The notes below the pieces were generated by a model. That model did no database searches and had not been told where the DNA came from. It saw nothing but the letters and a program-made list of their open reading frames with translations. 28,355 nucleotides of DNA, taken from IMG/VR virus record IMGVR_UViG_3300013115_000501, positions 1 through 28,355 of that record; one strand, written 5' to 3'. How positions within the stretch are numbered: position 1 is the first letter of the stretch; every line of letters starts with the position of its first letter. Shown here piece after piece: positions 8,934 to 16,327 of this stretch. The translations under genes were made by a program, and so were the position numbers. The stretch is from a virus.

Positions 8934-11195
8934 ATGACAATCACCAGCACTCAAAATCGGATCACCTACGCGGGCAACGGGGCACCGGGTGTGCCTGGGG
9001 TGACCGCATTCTCGGTGCCGTTTCGGTTCCTCGCACCCGGCGACTTGGTGGTGCTCGTCCGCGACAACGCCACGGGCGTGGACACCACCAAGACCCTGGA
9101 TACGCATTACTCGGTGGCCGGCGAGGGTGCAGCAGCGGGCGGCACGGTGACGTTCCTGATCGAAGACGGGGAGCCGCAGACGGGCGAGACGCTGATCATC
9201 TACGGCAACCCGGCGCTCACCCAGACGGTGGACTACATCAGCGGCGGCGTCTTCCCAGCGGAGACACACGAGCAGGCCATGGACTTGCTGACCCTCCAGC
9301 AGGCGCGGACTCGCGAGCTTGTGGAGCGCACCCCGGGTCTGGTTGAGGGAGACACAGACGGCTCAGGCGCGTATGACGCGAACCTAAACAGGATCAAGAA
9401 CCTCGCTGTGCCCACTGCGGACGCAGACGCAGCGTCGAAGAACTATGTAGATTCCACCGTAACCAACACCGTGGGGCCTATCCCTTCGGGCGGGACATAC
9501 GTGACTGCTACGGGGTCAACCACAGCGCGCACGATTGCCGACCGCTGGGGTGAAGCATTCAACGTCAAGGACTTTGGCGCTGTGGGGGATGGTGTTACGG
9601 ATGACTCTGATGCAATCCAGGCGGCTCTGGACGCATGGCGCGAAGCGCCCACGGTTACCCATCCTAACCGCACGGGTGCGGCAAGTCTCTTGTTTCCACC
9701 GGGAGAGTACCTGTGCAATGATAATCTGAGTGTCACTTTCACAGAGGTCAATATAGGCAACAAGGATATTTCTGGGTACGGGGCAACGCTACGCTCCGCG
9801 GTTACCTCTGGAGACTTTCTCTTCTTCAAGTGCGAGGCTCTGGTGAGAAATATCTCGGTTAGAGGACTGCTGCTCAAGTCAGTTAATCAAGCCGAAGACT
9901 CCTTGCTGCGCGTTGATGGTGGTACTACCACTCCCGGCCCTTATGGCCTGCCCTTCTTCTACCAGTGCTCCTTCACTGACGTTACTCTGGAGGACTTTGG
10001 AGCCGATGGCTGGAAGTGCCAGAATGCCTTCTTTGAGAATAACTTCTATGACTGTTCTGCCAGGTCTAGCGTCGCGACGGGCGACGGATTCTTGTTTGAA
10101 GAGCCTGACTACTCAGGGATGAGTTCCATTAACCTGTTTGGCACTAACACATCCGGATGCGAGCACGGTGTATACGTCAAGAATCCCCTGTCTGACCTGA
10201 ACATTATTGGCGGCACGTTCCTCCAAGCGCAGAAGAACGGTATCCTCTACGAAAATGGACAAGGGTGCCTGGTATCTAACGTACACGTGGAGAACAACTG
10301 GGAAGGAGCGGCAGATCTCGCAAGCGGCGGGGCTGGTGTCCAGATAAACGGCTGGGGCTCAGCCATGAATATCCGGGGCACCTCCAACAGTAAGCAACTT
10401 ACGACCGTAGGATTCTACGTATCCGAGGGGAGAGTCTCAGACGCACAGGGAATTTTTGCAGGCGTTAACACCCAGTACGAGATCGCAGTAGCGGGGGCTG
10501 GGCCTAATTACGGAACGGTGAATTACTCAGGAAGTGGTGAGATCAAATACATCACCCCACAGGTCAATGTAAACCGCTCTGGCGCTAATGGCCTCCAGCT
10601 TGGTTCCGACCCTGAAAATCATCTGGGTAAGATCTATTCCAAGAGCGATGGCGTTGGGTTCGATCAGACCATGTACAGGTGGACAGGAGTCGGAGACTCC
10701 TACTATGCCTACCGCCTCTCTCCGCAAGCGGCTGCCACACTTGACCTTCAGACCAGTTCACTGAAAGATATTGGGTCTGAGGTGTGGACAACCGTTTACA
10801 CGGTAGACACCTCTGGGGCCATTGGGTTTACCAACCCGACACCGATTGCCGACAGTACCAACGATCTGGGCACATCGGCCAAACGCTGGCGGTCTATTTT
10901 TACGGATTCGATAGTTTCAACTATATCGACGCTCGCAGACGAGGCTACCCCAACGGTTGCTGGTGGTTCGATCTTTGTGACCAGCGGAACGGCCAACGAT
11001 CCTATCACGGACTTCGATAACGGCACCGTGGGCCAGACCATCACCATCCTCGCGGAGCACGCCATAACGATCACAGACGGCACGAACATTATCCTCCACG
11101 GGTCAGCCAACTTTGTCATGGCTGCCTCTGACTCGCTGACCTTGGTGCTCAAAGCCGATAACAAGTGGTACGAGACTGCGAGGATGGTGAACTAG
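8934..11195 (+). CDS. Tailspike 2: paralogue with same anchor and different beta-helix
   Basis: 753 residues from the ATG at 8934, chosen because AGGAG (8922-8926) lies 7 bases upstream and the protein then begins MTITSTQNRITYAGNG like tailspike 1; the frame is open further upstream but that would overlap the previous gene. The T7-fibre-like anchor is followed by AASKNYVDSTVTNTVG and the pectate-lyase-fold entry FNVKDFGAVGDGVTDD, nearly identical to the neighbour. The body diverges completely after that. The C-terminus (NDLGTSAKRWRSIFTDS, then ILAEHAITITDGTNIILHG) is a typical fibre-tip sequence. It likely recognises a different receptor or sugar than tailspike 1, or forms a branched spike with it. 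Its stop codon is directly followed by the next start. Confidence 0.87.
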   Translation: MTITSTQNRITYAGNGAPGVPGVTAFSVPFRFLAPGDLVVLVRDNATGVDTTKTLDTHYSVAGEGAAAGGTVTFLIEDGEPQTGETLIIYGNPALTQTVDYISGGVFPAETHEQAMDLLTLQQARTRELVERTPGLVEGDTDGSGAYDANLNRIKNLAVPTADADAASKNYVDSTVTNTVGPIPSGGTYVTATGSTTARTIADRWGEAFNVKDFGAVGDGVTDDSDAIQAALDAWREAPTVTHPNRTGAASLLFPPGEYLCNDNLSVTFTEVNIGNKDISGYGATLRSAVTSGDFLFFKCEALVRNISVRGLLLKSVNQAEDSLLRVDGGTTTPGPYGLPFFYQCSFTDVTLEDFGADGWKCQNAFFENNFYDCSARSSVATGDGFLFEEPDYSGMSSINLFGTNTSGCEHGVYVKNPLSDLNIIGGTFLQAQKNGILYENGQGCLVSNVHVENNWEGAADLASGGAGVQINGWGSAMNIRGTSNSKQLTTVGFYVSEGRVSDAQGIFAGVNTQYEIAVAGAGPNYGTVNYSGSGEIKYITPQVNVNRSGANGLQLGSDPENHLGKIYSKSDGVGFDQTMYRWTGVGDSYYAYRLSPQAAATLDLQTSSLKDIGSEVWTTVYTVDTSGAIGFTNPTPIADSTNDLGTSAKRWRSIFTDSIVSTISTLADEATPTVAGGSIFVTSGTANDPITDFDNGTVGQTITILAEHAITITDGTNIILHGSANFVMAASDSLTLVLKADNKWYETARMVN

Positions 11196-12266
11196 GTGCC
11201 CACCCTCCGAGGCAAAGTCGCGCGCCAGCACTTCCCGTCCGGGCAGGATGGGCAGGTGCTCGTGCTTGACACCGCGAGCCCGCACGGCATTGCGTGGCGC
11301 AGCGGGATCGACCGACTGGTGACGGACATCACCCCGGAACTCGCAGGGGACTTGGACTGCCAGGGCTACGAGTTGACCTCGGTTGGCGGCATAGGTTTCA
11401 CGGCCGGCACGTCACTGATTGCCGGAATCCAGAACCAGAACCTGCTGGACAAGACAGCCGCCGAGAGCATTTCCGGCGTCTACACGCATGATGCGGATAT
11501 TGTCATGGCCGACAATTCGATCACGGGCCTGGACACGCTGACGTTCACCGACGGAGCGGGCACGATTGCCGGGGTACAGAACCAGAACCTGCTCGACAAG
11601 AGCGCGACCGAGACAGTGGCCGGTGCCTGGACATACGGCTCCGAGATCGCAATGGGCACGAACAAGATTACCGGGGTGGGCGACCCTACGGCGGCCCAGG
11701 ACGCAGCGACCAAGGCATACGCCGACACGCAGCACGCGGGCTACCTATGCACCAGCGGTGTGTGGTCTGCCGGCGGAATGGGGGGAACACTGGGGGCTGG
11801 GGCCAACTTTGTGCCCATCACCGATATCACCTCGTGGACGGCTCATGCCCCCAACAGCGGCTGGACGGAAACGAGCAGCGAGTTCGAGTACACCGGCGAC
11901 TACCCGGCGGGAGGCACGAAGACTTTCCTCGTTCAGTACGCGATCCAGTTGCAGTTGAACGCCAGCGGGGCCACCGCAGCATATATCGGCCTTGCGGCGA
12001 AGATCACCAAGGACACAGGCACAGGGTCAGGCTACGCAGATGTTCCGGGCTCGATTGAGATTTCAGACATCGACGCCTACACCACGGGCTTCGGCCTGAA
12101 CTTCCATTGGCACAGCGTGTCTGGCAGTTGCATCGTTTCCGTGGAAGCGGGGGACACCATCGCCTTCAACTACGGCACCTACGGGTTTGGGGCATACACG
12201 CCGACCGCGTATGCGACCAACACCGGGACAGAAGGCGCGACGCTCACGATTACGCCCATAGGATGA
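11196..12266 (+). CDS. Tail fibre-like protein with tandem repeat and jelly-roll-like C-terminus
   Basis: 356 residues, GTG start immediately abutting the TAG of tailspike 2, with a purine-rich stretch (CGAGGATGG) before it. Residues about 70-165 contain two copies of a unit built on AG(I/V)QNQNLLDK(T/S)A.E(S/T)(I/V)(S/A)G, followed by TNKITGVGDPTAAQDAATKAYAD, a motif common in phage fibre shafts. The last 170 residues (WTAHAPNSGWTETSSEFEY, then FLVQYAIQLQLNASG) look like a compact beta domain of the C1q/TNF jelly-roll kind, which is an inference from pattern only. It probably forms an accessory fibre or a distal tip. There is no T7-type anchor, so it may attach to one of the two spikes. Confidence 0.75.
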   Translation: MPTLRGKVARQHFPSGQDGQVLVLDTASPHGIAWRSGIDRLVTDITPELAGDLDCQGYELTSVGGIGFTAGTSLIAGIQNQNLLDKTAAESISGVYTHDADIVMADNSITGLDTLTFTDGAGTIAGVQNQNLLDKSATETVAGAWTYGSEIAMGTNKITGVGDPTAAQDAATKAYADTQHAGYLCTSGVWSAGGMGGTLGAGANFVPITDITSWTAHAPNSGWTETSSEFEYTGDYPAGGTKTFLVQYAIQLQLNASGATAAYIGLAAKITKDTGTGSGYADVPGSIEISDIDAYTTGFGLNFHWHSVSGSCIVSVEAGDTIAFNYGTYGFGAYTPTAYATNTGTEGATLTITPIG

Positions 12267-12273
12267 GGGACAG

Positions 12274-12483
12274 ATGAGCCACCACAAATTTGAAGACTTG
12301 GCAGTGCGCGACCACGTTGCGGGGGTGCGCGAGGCTTCGGAGTTGCTCGGCGGATTCACCCCAGCCCAGCAGGCGAAGGTGGACGCCATCGAGGCGTTGC
12401 TCGTGGAGATCGGCACGCCCACCATCGACGAGGAACTGGATTCGGTAATCGTGGCCCTCACCGAAATCAGAGACAGGCCATGA
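12274..12483 (+). CDS. Small hypothetical protein (69 aa)
   Basis: Starts at ATG 12274, with GAGGGA (12265-12270) overlapping the stop of the preceding fibre gene. The protein is acidic and helical (QQAKVDAIEALLVEIGTPTIDEELDSVIVALTEI). I do not recognise a family. No signal peptide or membrane segment is visible. Its TGA overlaps the ATG of the next small ORF by four bases (ATGA), indicating translational coupling. It sits between the fibre genes and the lysis block and could be a fibre chaperone or a structural accessory, but nothing in the sequence proves that. Confidence 0.6.
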   Translation: MSHHKFEDLAVRDHVAGVREASELLGGFTPAQQAKVDAIEALLVEIGTPTIDEELDSVIVALTEIRDRP

Positions 12484-12629
12484 TGCTGACGCTGGAACTC
12501 TCGAGCGAGCACGTGGAGGTGGTGCTCAACGCATTGGCGGAGCGCCCGCTGCGCGAAACGATAGGGGCCTTCCTGGCCGTGCAGCAGCAGGTTAAGGGGC
12601 AGGAGGAGGAGCCCGGTGAGTTCGCATGA
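12480..12629 (+). CDS. Very small hypothetical protein (49 aa)
   Basis: A short ORF starting ATGATG at 12480, overlapping the previous stop by four bases. It ends at 12629 and overlaps the next start (GTG 12616) by 14 bases. The product is MMLTLELSSEHVEVVLNAL..., amphipathic and acidic, ending in a run encoded by AGGAGGAGGAG that also serves as the ribosome-binding site of the next gene. No family is recognised. It is kept because of the tight coupling on both sides and codon use like its neighbours. Confidence 0.5.
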   Translation: MMLTLELSSEHVEVVLNALAERPLRETIGAFLAVQQQVKGQEEEPGEFA

Positions 12630-12918
12630 TTCCCTCGGGCAGTGGTGGCAGTACATCGTGGCCGGGGTTTCGACCCTGGCCGTGGCTGCGGGGTCGCACT
12701 TGAAACTCCGCGACCGGGTGAAGACGTTGGAGGTGCGGCAGGGGGTGATCGAGGCCAAGGGCGAGGTGCTTGACGAAACCCATGACACGGTAATCCGCAT
12801 GGAGAGCAAGGTCACGATGCTGGAGAACGATCTGCGAACGAGCAGCGATGCCTTCGCGCGCGACATGCGCGGGGTGCGTGACTTCATGGCGAGGCTCGAG
12901 AAGGCTTTGAAGCTGTGA
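12616..12918 (+). CDS. Single-TM coiled-coil membrane protein of the lysis module
   Basis: 100 residues from GTG 12616, with a strong AGGAGGAGGAG just upstream. Residues about 10-27 (WWQYIVAGVSTLAVAAGS) form one membrane segment near the N-terminus. The rest is a long charged helix with heptad-like spacing (VKTLEVRQGVIEAKGEVLD, then VIRMESKVTMLENDLRTS), so a coiled coil is likely. This topology resembles i-spanins and some holin-associated proteins. Its stop overlaps the endolysin start by four bases, so it is part of the lysis operon. Whether it is a holin, an anti-holin or a spanin-like protein cannot be decided from the sequence. Confidence 0.65.
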   Translation: MSSHDSLGQWWQYIVAGVSTLAVAAGSHLKLRDRVKTLEVRQGVIEAKGEVLDETHDTVIRMESKVTMLENDLRTSSDAFARDMRGVRDFMARLEKALKL

Positions 12919-13250
12919 GCCGCCAGCCGATGACGCCTGCGGAGTTTGATGCGGCGTGTCGTGCCCTCGTGGCCGCCTGCCCGTTCCTCTCGGAAACCAG
13001 TGGGAGAAGAACCTCGGAACGCAATGAGGGGGCCGGTGGCTCTCCTGCGTCGAAGCACGTACTCGGCATGGCACGTGACTTTGCGCCGGATCTGGGGTAC
13101 GGGCTTTCACAAGCCGAGGCGCAGGCTGAAGAGCTTGGCCTTTGGGCTACCGCACATGATGCTGGCAGCGGGATGCACCTGCACGTGCAGGGCTTGCCTG
13201 TGGGGCCACCCGCCCGCTGGTGGCTAGCCAAATTTGGAGGAACGGACTGA
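12915..13250 (+). CDS. Endolysin, M15-family-like peptidase
   Basis: 111 residues, GTG start overlapping the previous TGA. The core SKHVLGMARDF (46-56) matches the SxHxxGxAxD zinc motif of M15 peptidases (VanY / L-alanyl-D-glutamate endopeptidases), with H48 and D55 as ligands. The MHLHV segment near 87-91 supplies the third histidine (H90 by alignment to the HxH of the family), and the RTSERNEGAGGSPASKH run is typical of phage versions. It would cut peptide cross-links of peptidoglycan. There is no signal peptide or membrane anchor, so export depends on a holin. Neighbours are a membrane protein upstream, a holin-like peptide downstream and spanin-like genes after that. The family call is strong; the exact bond cut is not determined. 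Confidence 0.85.
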   Translation: MSRQPMTPAEFDAACRALVAACPFLSETSGRRTSERNEGAGGSPASKHVLGMARDFAPDLGYGLSQAEAQAEELGLWATAHDAGSGMHLHVQGLPVGPPARWWLAKFGGTD

Positions 13251-13438
13251 TGGATTTCATCACCACGCTGCAAGGATTGGACTGGGCTGCGCTGCTCGAG
13301 GTGGCGCTCCAGGCCGTGGGACTCTTCTCGCTGATCGCCACGATGACGAACAACTCGAGCGACAACGTGATCGCTGACTTTCTGCTCCGCGCGGTCAACA
13401 CATTGGGCGGCAATGTGGGCAAGGCCAAGAACGTGTGA
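13250..13438 (+). CDS. Holin-like small membrane protein
   Basis: 62 residues from ATG 13250, which overlaps the endolysin TGA by one base and has GGAGG at 13236-13240; an upstream in-frame start at 13220 would lie inside the endolysin gene and is less likely. One hydrophobic stretch (WAALLEVALQAVGLFSLIATMT) is followed by a polar tail ending GGNVGKAKNV. This tail ending is a pattern I associate with small phage proteins encoded beside endolysins. Holin activity is inferred from size, hydrophobicity and position; a second membrane segment is not obvious. Confidence 0.6.
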   Translation: MDFITTLQGLDWAALLEVALQAVGLFSLIATMTNNSSDNVIADFLLRAVNTLGGNVGKAKNV

Positions 13439-13692
13439 GTGGCTGGCTCGTCGCCGTAGGGGTGGGCGTTGCGCTGGGGGTGTTCGCGGGGCTGGGTTGG
13501 CTCCGCGCCGCCAAGCGTGAGGGTCAACTCGGGGGGGAGCTTGATGATGCACATTCTCAACTTGCTGGAGCGCGGCGCGCGTTCGCTGAGTTGTCGCGTC
13601 CAATTGTGCGCGGCGCTGATCTTGCTCGTCGCCTTAGGCGTAGGATGCTGCACCGGGACTCCGACGATGGGCCCGGTGCCCCAGTGCCCTGA
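13435..13692 (+). CDS. Putative inner-membrane spanin subunit (Rz-like)
   Basis: 85 residues from GTG 13435, overlapping the previous stop. Residues 4-23 (WLVAVGVGVALGVFAGLGWL) form an N-terminal membrane anchor, followed by a charged helical region (KREGQLGGELDDAHSQLAGARRAF), the usual arrangement of an i-spanin. A second ORF with lipoprotein features starts inside it in the +1 frame, the classic Rz/Rz1 nesting. It is shorter than lambda Rz (153 residues). Family-level sequence similarity cannot be judged, so the call rests on topology and gene arrangement. Confidence 0.55.
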   Translation: MSGWLVAVGVGVALGVFAGLGWLRAAKREGQLGGELDDAHSQLAGARRAFAELSRPIVRGADLARRLRRRMLHRDSDDGPGAPVP

Positions 13693-13810
13693 GCCCACGG
13701 ATGCCATGATCCACGAGATCTTGGCCGCCCGTGTGCCGCCGGCCACCGAGGAGTACGTCGCGCGCACCGAGAACCTGTGCGCGGCGCTGCGCTCTATGGC
13801 GGCCGACTGA
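13547..13810 (+). CDS. Putative outer-membrane lipoprotein spanin (Rz1-like)
   Basis: 87 residues. Start taken at ATG 13547 (ATG 13544 is an alternative) with GGGGAG at about 13534-13539. It overlaps the i-spanin candidate for about 145 bases in another frame. A basic N-terminus precedes a hydrophobic core LCAALILLVALGVGCC. The Cys after ALGVG is a plausible, though not canonical, lipobox (Gly instead of Leu/Val at -3). The mature part is short and begins TGTPTMGPVPQCPEP, proline-containing like many Rz1 proteins. Together with the previous gene it would fuse inner and outer membranes in the last lysis step, implying a Gram-negative host. Confidence 0.55.
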   Translation: MHILNLLERGARSLSCRVQLCAALILLVALGVGCCTGTPTMGPVPQCPEPTDAMIHEILAARVPPATEEYVARTENLCAALRSMAAD

Positions 13811-14088
13811 TGGATCCGGCGGATCTGCTGGCGGCGAAGCACGAGGAGCGCACTCGCGACCGCACGGTGGTGGGGCTGTGGCTCGCTGAACTCCCCCCCG
13901 AGGAGCGCGAGCGTTTCCGCCAGTTCATCTTGGCGTATAAGGCGCACGCGGCCTACCGGATTCCCGTCCTGCTCGAGGCGATCCGCGCCGACGAGGTGTT
14001 GGGTGAGGGCGGCGCGGAGTTTCCGGACACAACCGGCGAGAGCATGAAGAAATTCCTGAAACGCTATGACGCCGAAGCCACCGACTGA
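13810..14088 (+). CDS. Small hypothetical protein (92 aa)
   Basis: Start set at ATG 13810, overlapping the previous TGA by one base. The product is highly charged and helical (MDPADLLAAKHEERTRDRT, then LPPEERERFRQFILAYKAH). No membrane segment or cysteine motif is seen and no family is recognised. Its 3' end overlaps the phosphoesterase start by 23 bases. Its position between lysis genes and the phosphoesterase gives no functional clue. Confidence 0.6.
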   Translation: MDPADLLAAKHEERTRDRTVVGLWLAELPPEERERFRQFILAYKAHAAYRIPVLLEAIRADEVLGEGGAEFPDTTGESMKKFLKRYDAEATD

Positions 14089-14944
14089 AGTCCTCGAGGC
14101 CGCTGCGGTTGACCCGGAGGCCAGGGCTGCCGCACGCGAGCGAGTGCAAAAGCTCGAGGCACCTGACCCGTATCCCGCAGCCCCGCGTCCCACCCTGGGC
14201 GGCATCGACATCCTCGTGGTGCCGGACTCCCATGCCACGCCCGGCATTCCCAACCACCGCTACGAATGGCTGGGCCGCCTCGCCAATGACCAGGGCGTAG
14301 ATGTGACTATCGATATTGGTGACTGGTTCGACATGAACTCGCTGAACGCATACGACAACAAGCCGGGAAGCCGCAGTTTTGAGGGTCGCCGGTATTGGGA
14401 GGATATTGACATTGGCCTGGACGCCCGGCTGAGATTCCGCCGCGAGCTTGCCGGCCACGAGCCCCGTCTGATCGCCTGCCTAGGCAATCACGAGGCAAGA
14501 ATCACACGCTTCGTGGAGGAGGAGATTCGCTTCGAGGACATCATCGGCCTGGATGATCTGCGGGCCGAGGAGTTGGGCTGGGAGCAGGTGCCTTTCCTCG
14601 AGCCCATCGAGGTCGCGGGTACTTTTTACGCACATTATTTCACCAGCGGGGTCATGTCTCGCCCAGTGGGAGGGATTCACCAGGCGTCAGCAATAGTGGC
14701 GAAGCAGTTAACAAGCGGCGTTATGGGCCACACGCACACGATGGATTACGCGGTAAGGACGGATGCCGCGGGCCGTCACCTGCACGGACTGGTGGTGGGG
14801 TGCTTCTTCGAGCACCACATGGATTGGGCGGGCCCGGCGAATGCCCTTTACAACCGGGGGGTGGCGATCCTGCGGAATGCCCAGGGCGGGGAGTTCGACC
14901 TGGAGTGGTGGTCGATGGAGCGCATCAAGGCCCGCTATGGGTAA
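14066..14944 (+). CDS. Calcineurin-like metallophosphoesterase
   Basis: 292 residues with the full metallophosphoesterase signature in order: D54-x-H56 (VVPDSHA), G85-D86 in DIGDWFD, GNHE at 140-143, and GHTH at 221-224, preceded by an FYAHYFTSG segment near 190-198 that supplies a further histidine. These residues bind two metal ions. The enzyme would hydrolyse a phosphomonoester or diester; phage relatives are often found near replication or packaging genes but their substrates are mostly unknown. It is encoded between the lysis block and a SprT-like protein, with short overlaps on both sides (23 and 8 bases). A DNA-end or nucleotide substrate is possible but not shown. Confidence 0.85.
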   Translation: MTPKPPTEVLEAAAVDPEARAAARERVQKLEAPDPYPAAPRPTLGGIDILVVPDSHATPGIPNHRYEWLGRLANDQGVDVTIDIGDWFDMNSLNAYDNKPGSRSFEGRRYWEDIDIGLDARLRFRRELAGHEPRLIACLGNHEARITRFVEEEIRFEDIIGLDDLRAEELGWEQVPFLEPIEVAGTFYAHYFTSGVMSRPVGGIHQASAIVAKQLTSGVMGHTHTMDYAVRTDAAGRHLHGLVVGCFFEHHMDWAGPANALYNRGVAILRNAQGGEFDLEWWSMERIKARYG

Positions 14945-15311
14945 GCGCCTCCCCACCCGCGCCCGCCTGCACCAGATCCTGCGCTGGGCCTGCCACACAT
15001 GGGACACTGCCGCGCGCCTCCGCGTCGAGAAGCGTCTGCCCAAGGCGTACAAGGGGTGTCTTGGATGCGTGGAGTTCCCCGATGAGTTCCCGAAAGGGTT
15101 GCCGCCGCTGATCCGCGTCCTCAAAACCAACCGATCGCAGAGCGCGGAGACCCTGTTGCATGAGTTCGCCCACATCCTCGACGCGCACCGAAATGGGTTC
15201 AGCGATAGCCGGAAACACGAAGGCCACGACGCGAAGTTCCGCAACGTGGCCCATGAGGTGCTGGTTCGCTTCGTCTACGAAGGGGGCGAGGTCGAGAGTC
15301 AGGATTTCTGA
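14937..15311 (+). CDS. SprT-like small zinc metallopeptidase
   Basis: 124 residues from ATG 14937, overlapping the phosphoesterase end by eight bases; a longer in-frame extension upstream lies wholly inside that gene and is rejected. The core is LLHEFAHILDAH with HExxH at 75-79. A second conserved block GHDAKFRNVAHEVL (H97) gives the third ligand, as in SprT/Spartan-type domains (HExxH...HGxxF). Two cysteines, C41 and C44, form a CxxC that might bind another metal. SprT-like domains in cells act on DNA-bound proteins; a role in virions or against host proteins is conjecture. It is the last gene of the rightward late block. Confidence 0.7.
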   Translation: MGKRLPTRARLHQILRWACHTWDTAARLRVEKRLPKAYKGCLGCVEFPDEFPKGLPPLIRVLKTNRSQSAETLLHEFAHILDAHRNGFSDSRKHEGHDAKFRNVAHEVLVRFVYEGGEVESQDF

Positions 15312-15335
15312 GCCCCTCTGAGCCCCTCTGAGCCC
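15308..15335. repeat. Tandem 10-bp repeat at convergent gene ends
   Basis: The unit CTGAGCCCCT occurs at 15308 and 15318 and partly at 15328. The first copy contains the stop codon of the SprT-like gene. Because the unit is 10 bp, TGA appears at 15309, 15319 and 15329, closing all three forward frames. The rest of the convergent gap (15336-15382) is C-rich and shows no clear hairpin with a U tract. Confidence 0.8.
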
Positions 15336-15382
15336 CGATCTCCCACCCCTCACCCCAGTCCACCCGGCAGGATAAAGCCCCG

Positions 15383-16327
15383 TCAGCGGACGCTCAGCCG
15401 CCTAGCAAGCTCGCCAATAGCCGCCGCTGCCTGGAGAGGAACGACCGCATTCCCGAGGCACCTGAGCCTATCGTTGGCGTACTCCAGCCCGGTGGGAGTC
15501 CCATCAGAGCCTCGACGAAGGCCGGATTCAAGCGTTGGCGCGGGGCCTCCAGCGGCGAGCCACTCTCGCCAGCCGAGACTGTCGGCAGGCCCAGGCGGGA
15601 AGCCCTGACGGTCGCGTCCGTCAAGGTCACCCCCTCGCTCCGTCCGCTCTCCGTCGAGTACCCCGCTGACCCGCTCCCCACTGCGTCCTGGCTCGTGGGT
15701 GTCGGCCACTTGTCGGCCGCCGCTTGCAGGTCGCCCCCCCCGCTCTCTGTCCTGCCCAGTTCCTGCTTCCGCTCCGCGCTCTCCGCTCCCCCGGTGATCG
15801 TCCGAGGAGTCGGCCACGAAGAGCCCGAAGAATCGAGCCCTTCGGTGCGGGGCACCCACGGCGCTCGCGGGTATGCACAACCATTCGCTACGCCACCCGC
15901 CCGGCTCAATGTCCTCCAGTCCTCCGAGGATGCTGGGCAGTCCGTGAAGAGCGAAACCTGGGACGTTTTCCAGCACGAGGATGCGGGGTCGAATTTCATC
16001 GACCACCCGGAGGAGATCCTCTCCGAGCCATCTGTCATCTGCGAGCCCTTGACGCTGGCCTGCAACGCTGAACGGCTGGCAGGGGATTCCGCCAGCGATG
16101 CAATCCACTTTGCCGCGCCACGGCTTGCCGTCGAAGGTTGAGAGATCGTCCCAGATAGGCGCGCTATCCAGGGCCTGCTCTTCCATCCGCGCCACGAGAG
16201 TGGCCGCTGCGAAGCTTTCCCGCTCAACATGACAGACGGTGCGGTAGCCGGGCCACAGGATTCGGAGGCCAAGCTCGAGTCCTCCAATCCCGGAACAAAC
16301 AGCCAAGCCATTCACGCGAGTCTCCAT
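15383..16327 (-). CDS. DNA (cytosine-5) methyltransferase
   Basis: 314 residues, start at ATG 16327 (METRVNGLAVCSGIGG), overlapping the preceding winged-helix gene by 16 bases. The frame is open further upstream, but that part reads through other genes. C5-methylase motifs appear in order: I, SGIGGLELGL (12-21); IV, GIPCQPFS with the catalytic Cys83; VI, ENVPG (120-124); VIII, HRRARFFGL; and X, RLRCLGNAVVP near the C-terminus. The target-recognition region between VIII and X is short and repetitive, rich in Gly, Arg and Asp. It methylates cytosine in a DNA sequence that cannot be predicted, probably to protect phage DNA from host restriction. No partner restriction enzyme is seen. It is the last gene of the leftward operon. 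Confidence 0.93.
   Translation of the reverse strand: METRVNGLAVCSGIGGLELGLRILWPGYRTVCHVERESFAAATLVARMEEQALDSAPIWDDLSTFDGKPWRGKVDCIAGGIPCQPFSVAGQRQGLADDRWLGEDLLRVVDEIRPRILVLENVPGFALHGLPSILGGLEDIEPGGWRSEWLCIPASAVGAPHRRARFFGLFVADSSDDHRGSGERGAEAGTGQDRERGGRPASGGRQVADTHEPGRSGERVSGVLDGERTERGGDLDGRDRQGFPPGPADSLGWREWLAAGGPAPTLESGLRRGSDGTPTGLEYANDRLRCLGNAVVPLQAAAAIGELARRLSVR

Noticed and set aside
8934-11195. Diversity-generating retroelement associated with the tailspike pair (some podoviruses such as BPP-1 have one)
   Set aside because: No reverse transcriptase gene is present and no template/variable repeat pair with adenine-specific differences was seen at the fibre ends in this window.
15394-16311. 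Long 305-codon reverse-strand ORF within the methyltransferase
   Set aside because: It is in another frame of the C5 methyltransferase, which has all catalytic motifs in order; the ORF has no recognisable motif and Ser/Pro/Arg-rich shadow composition.
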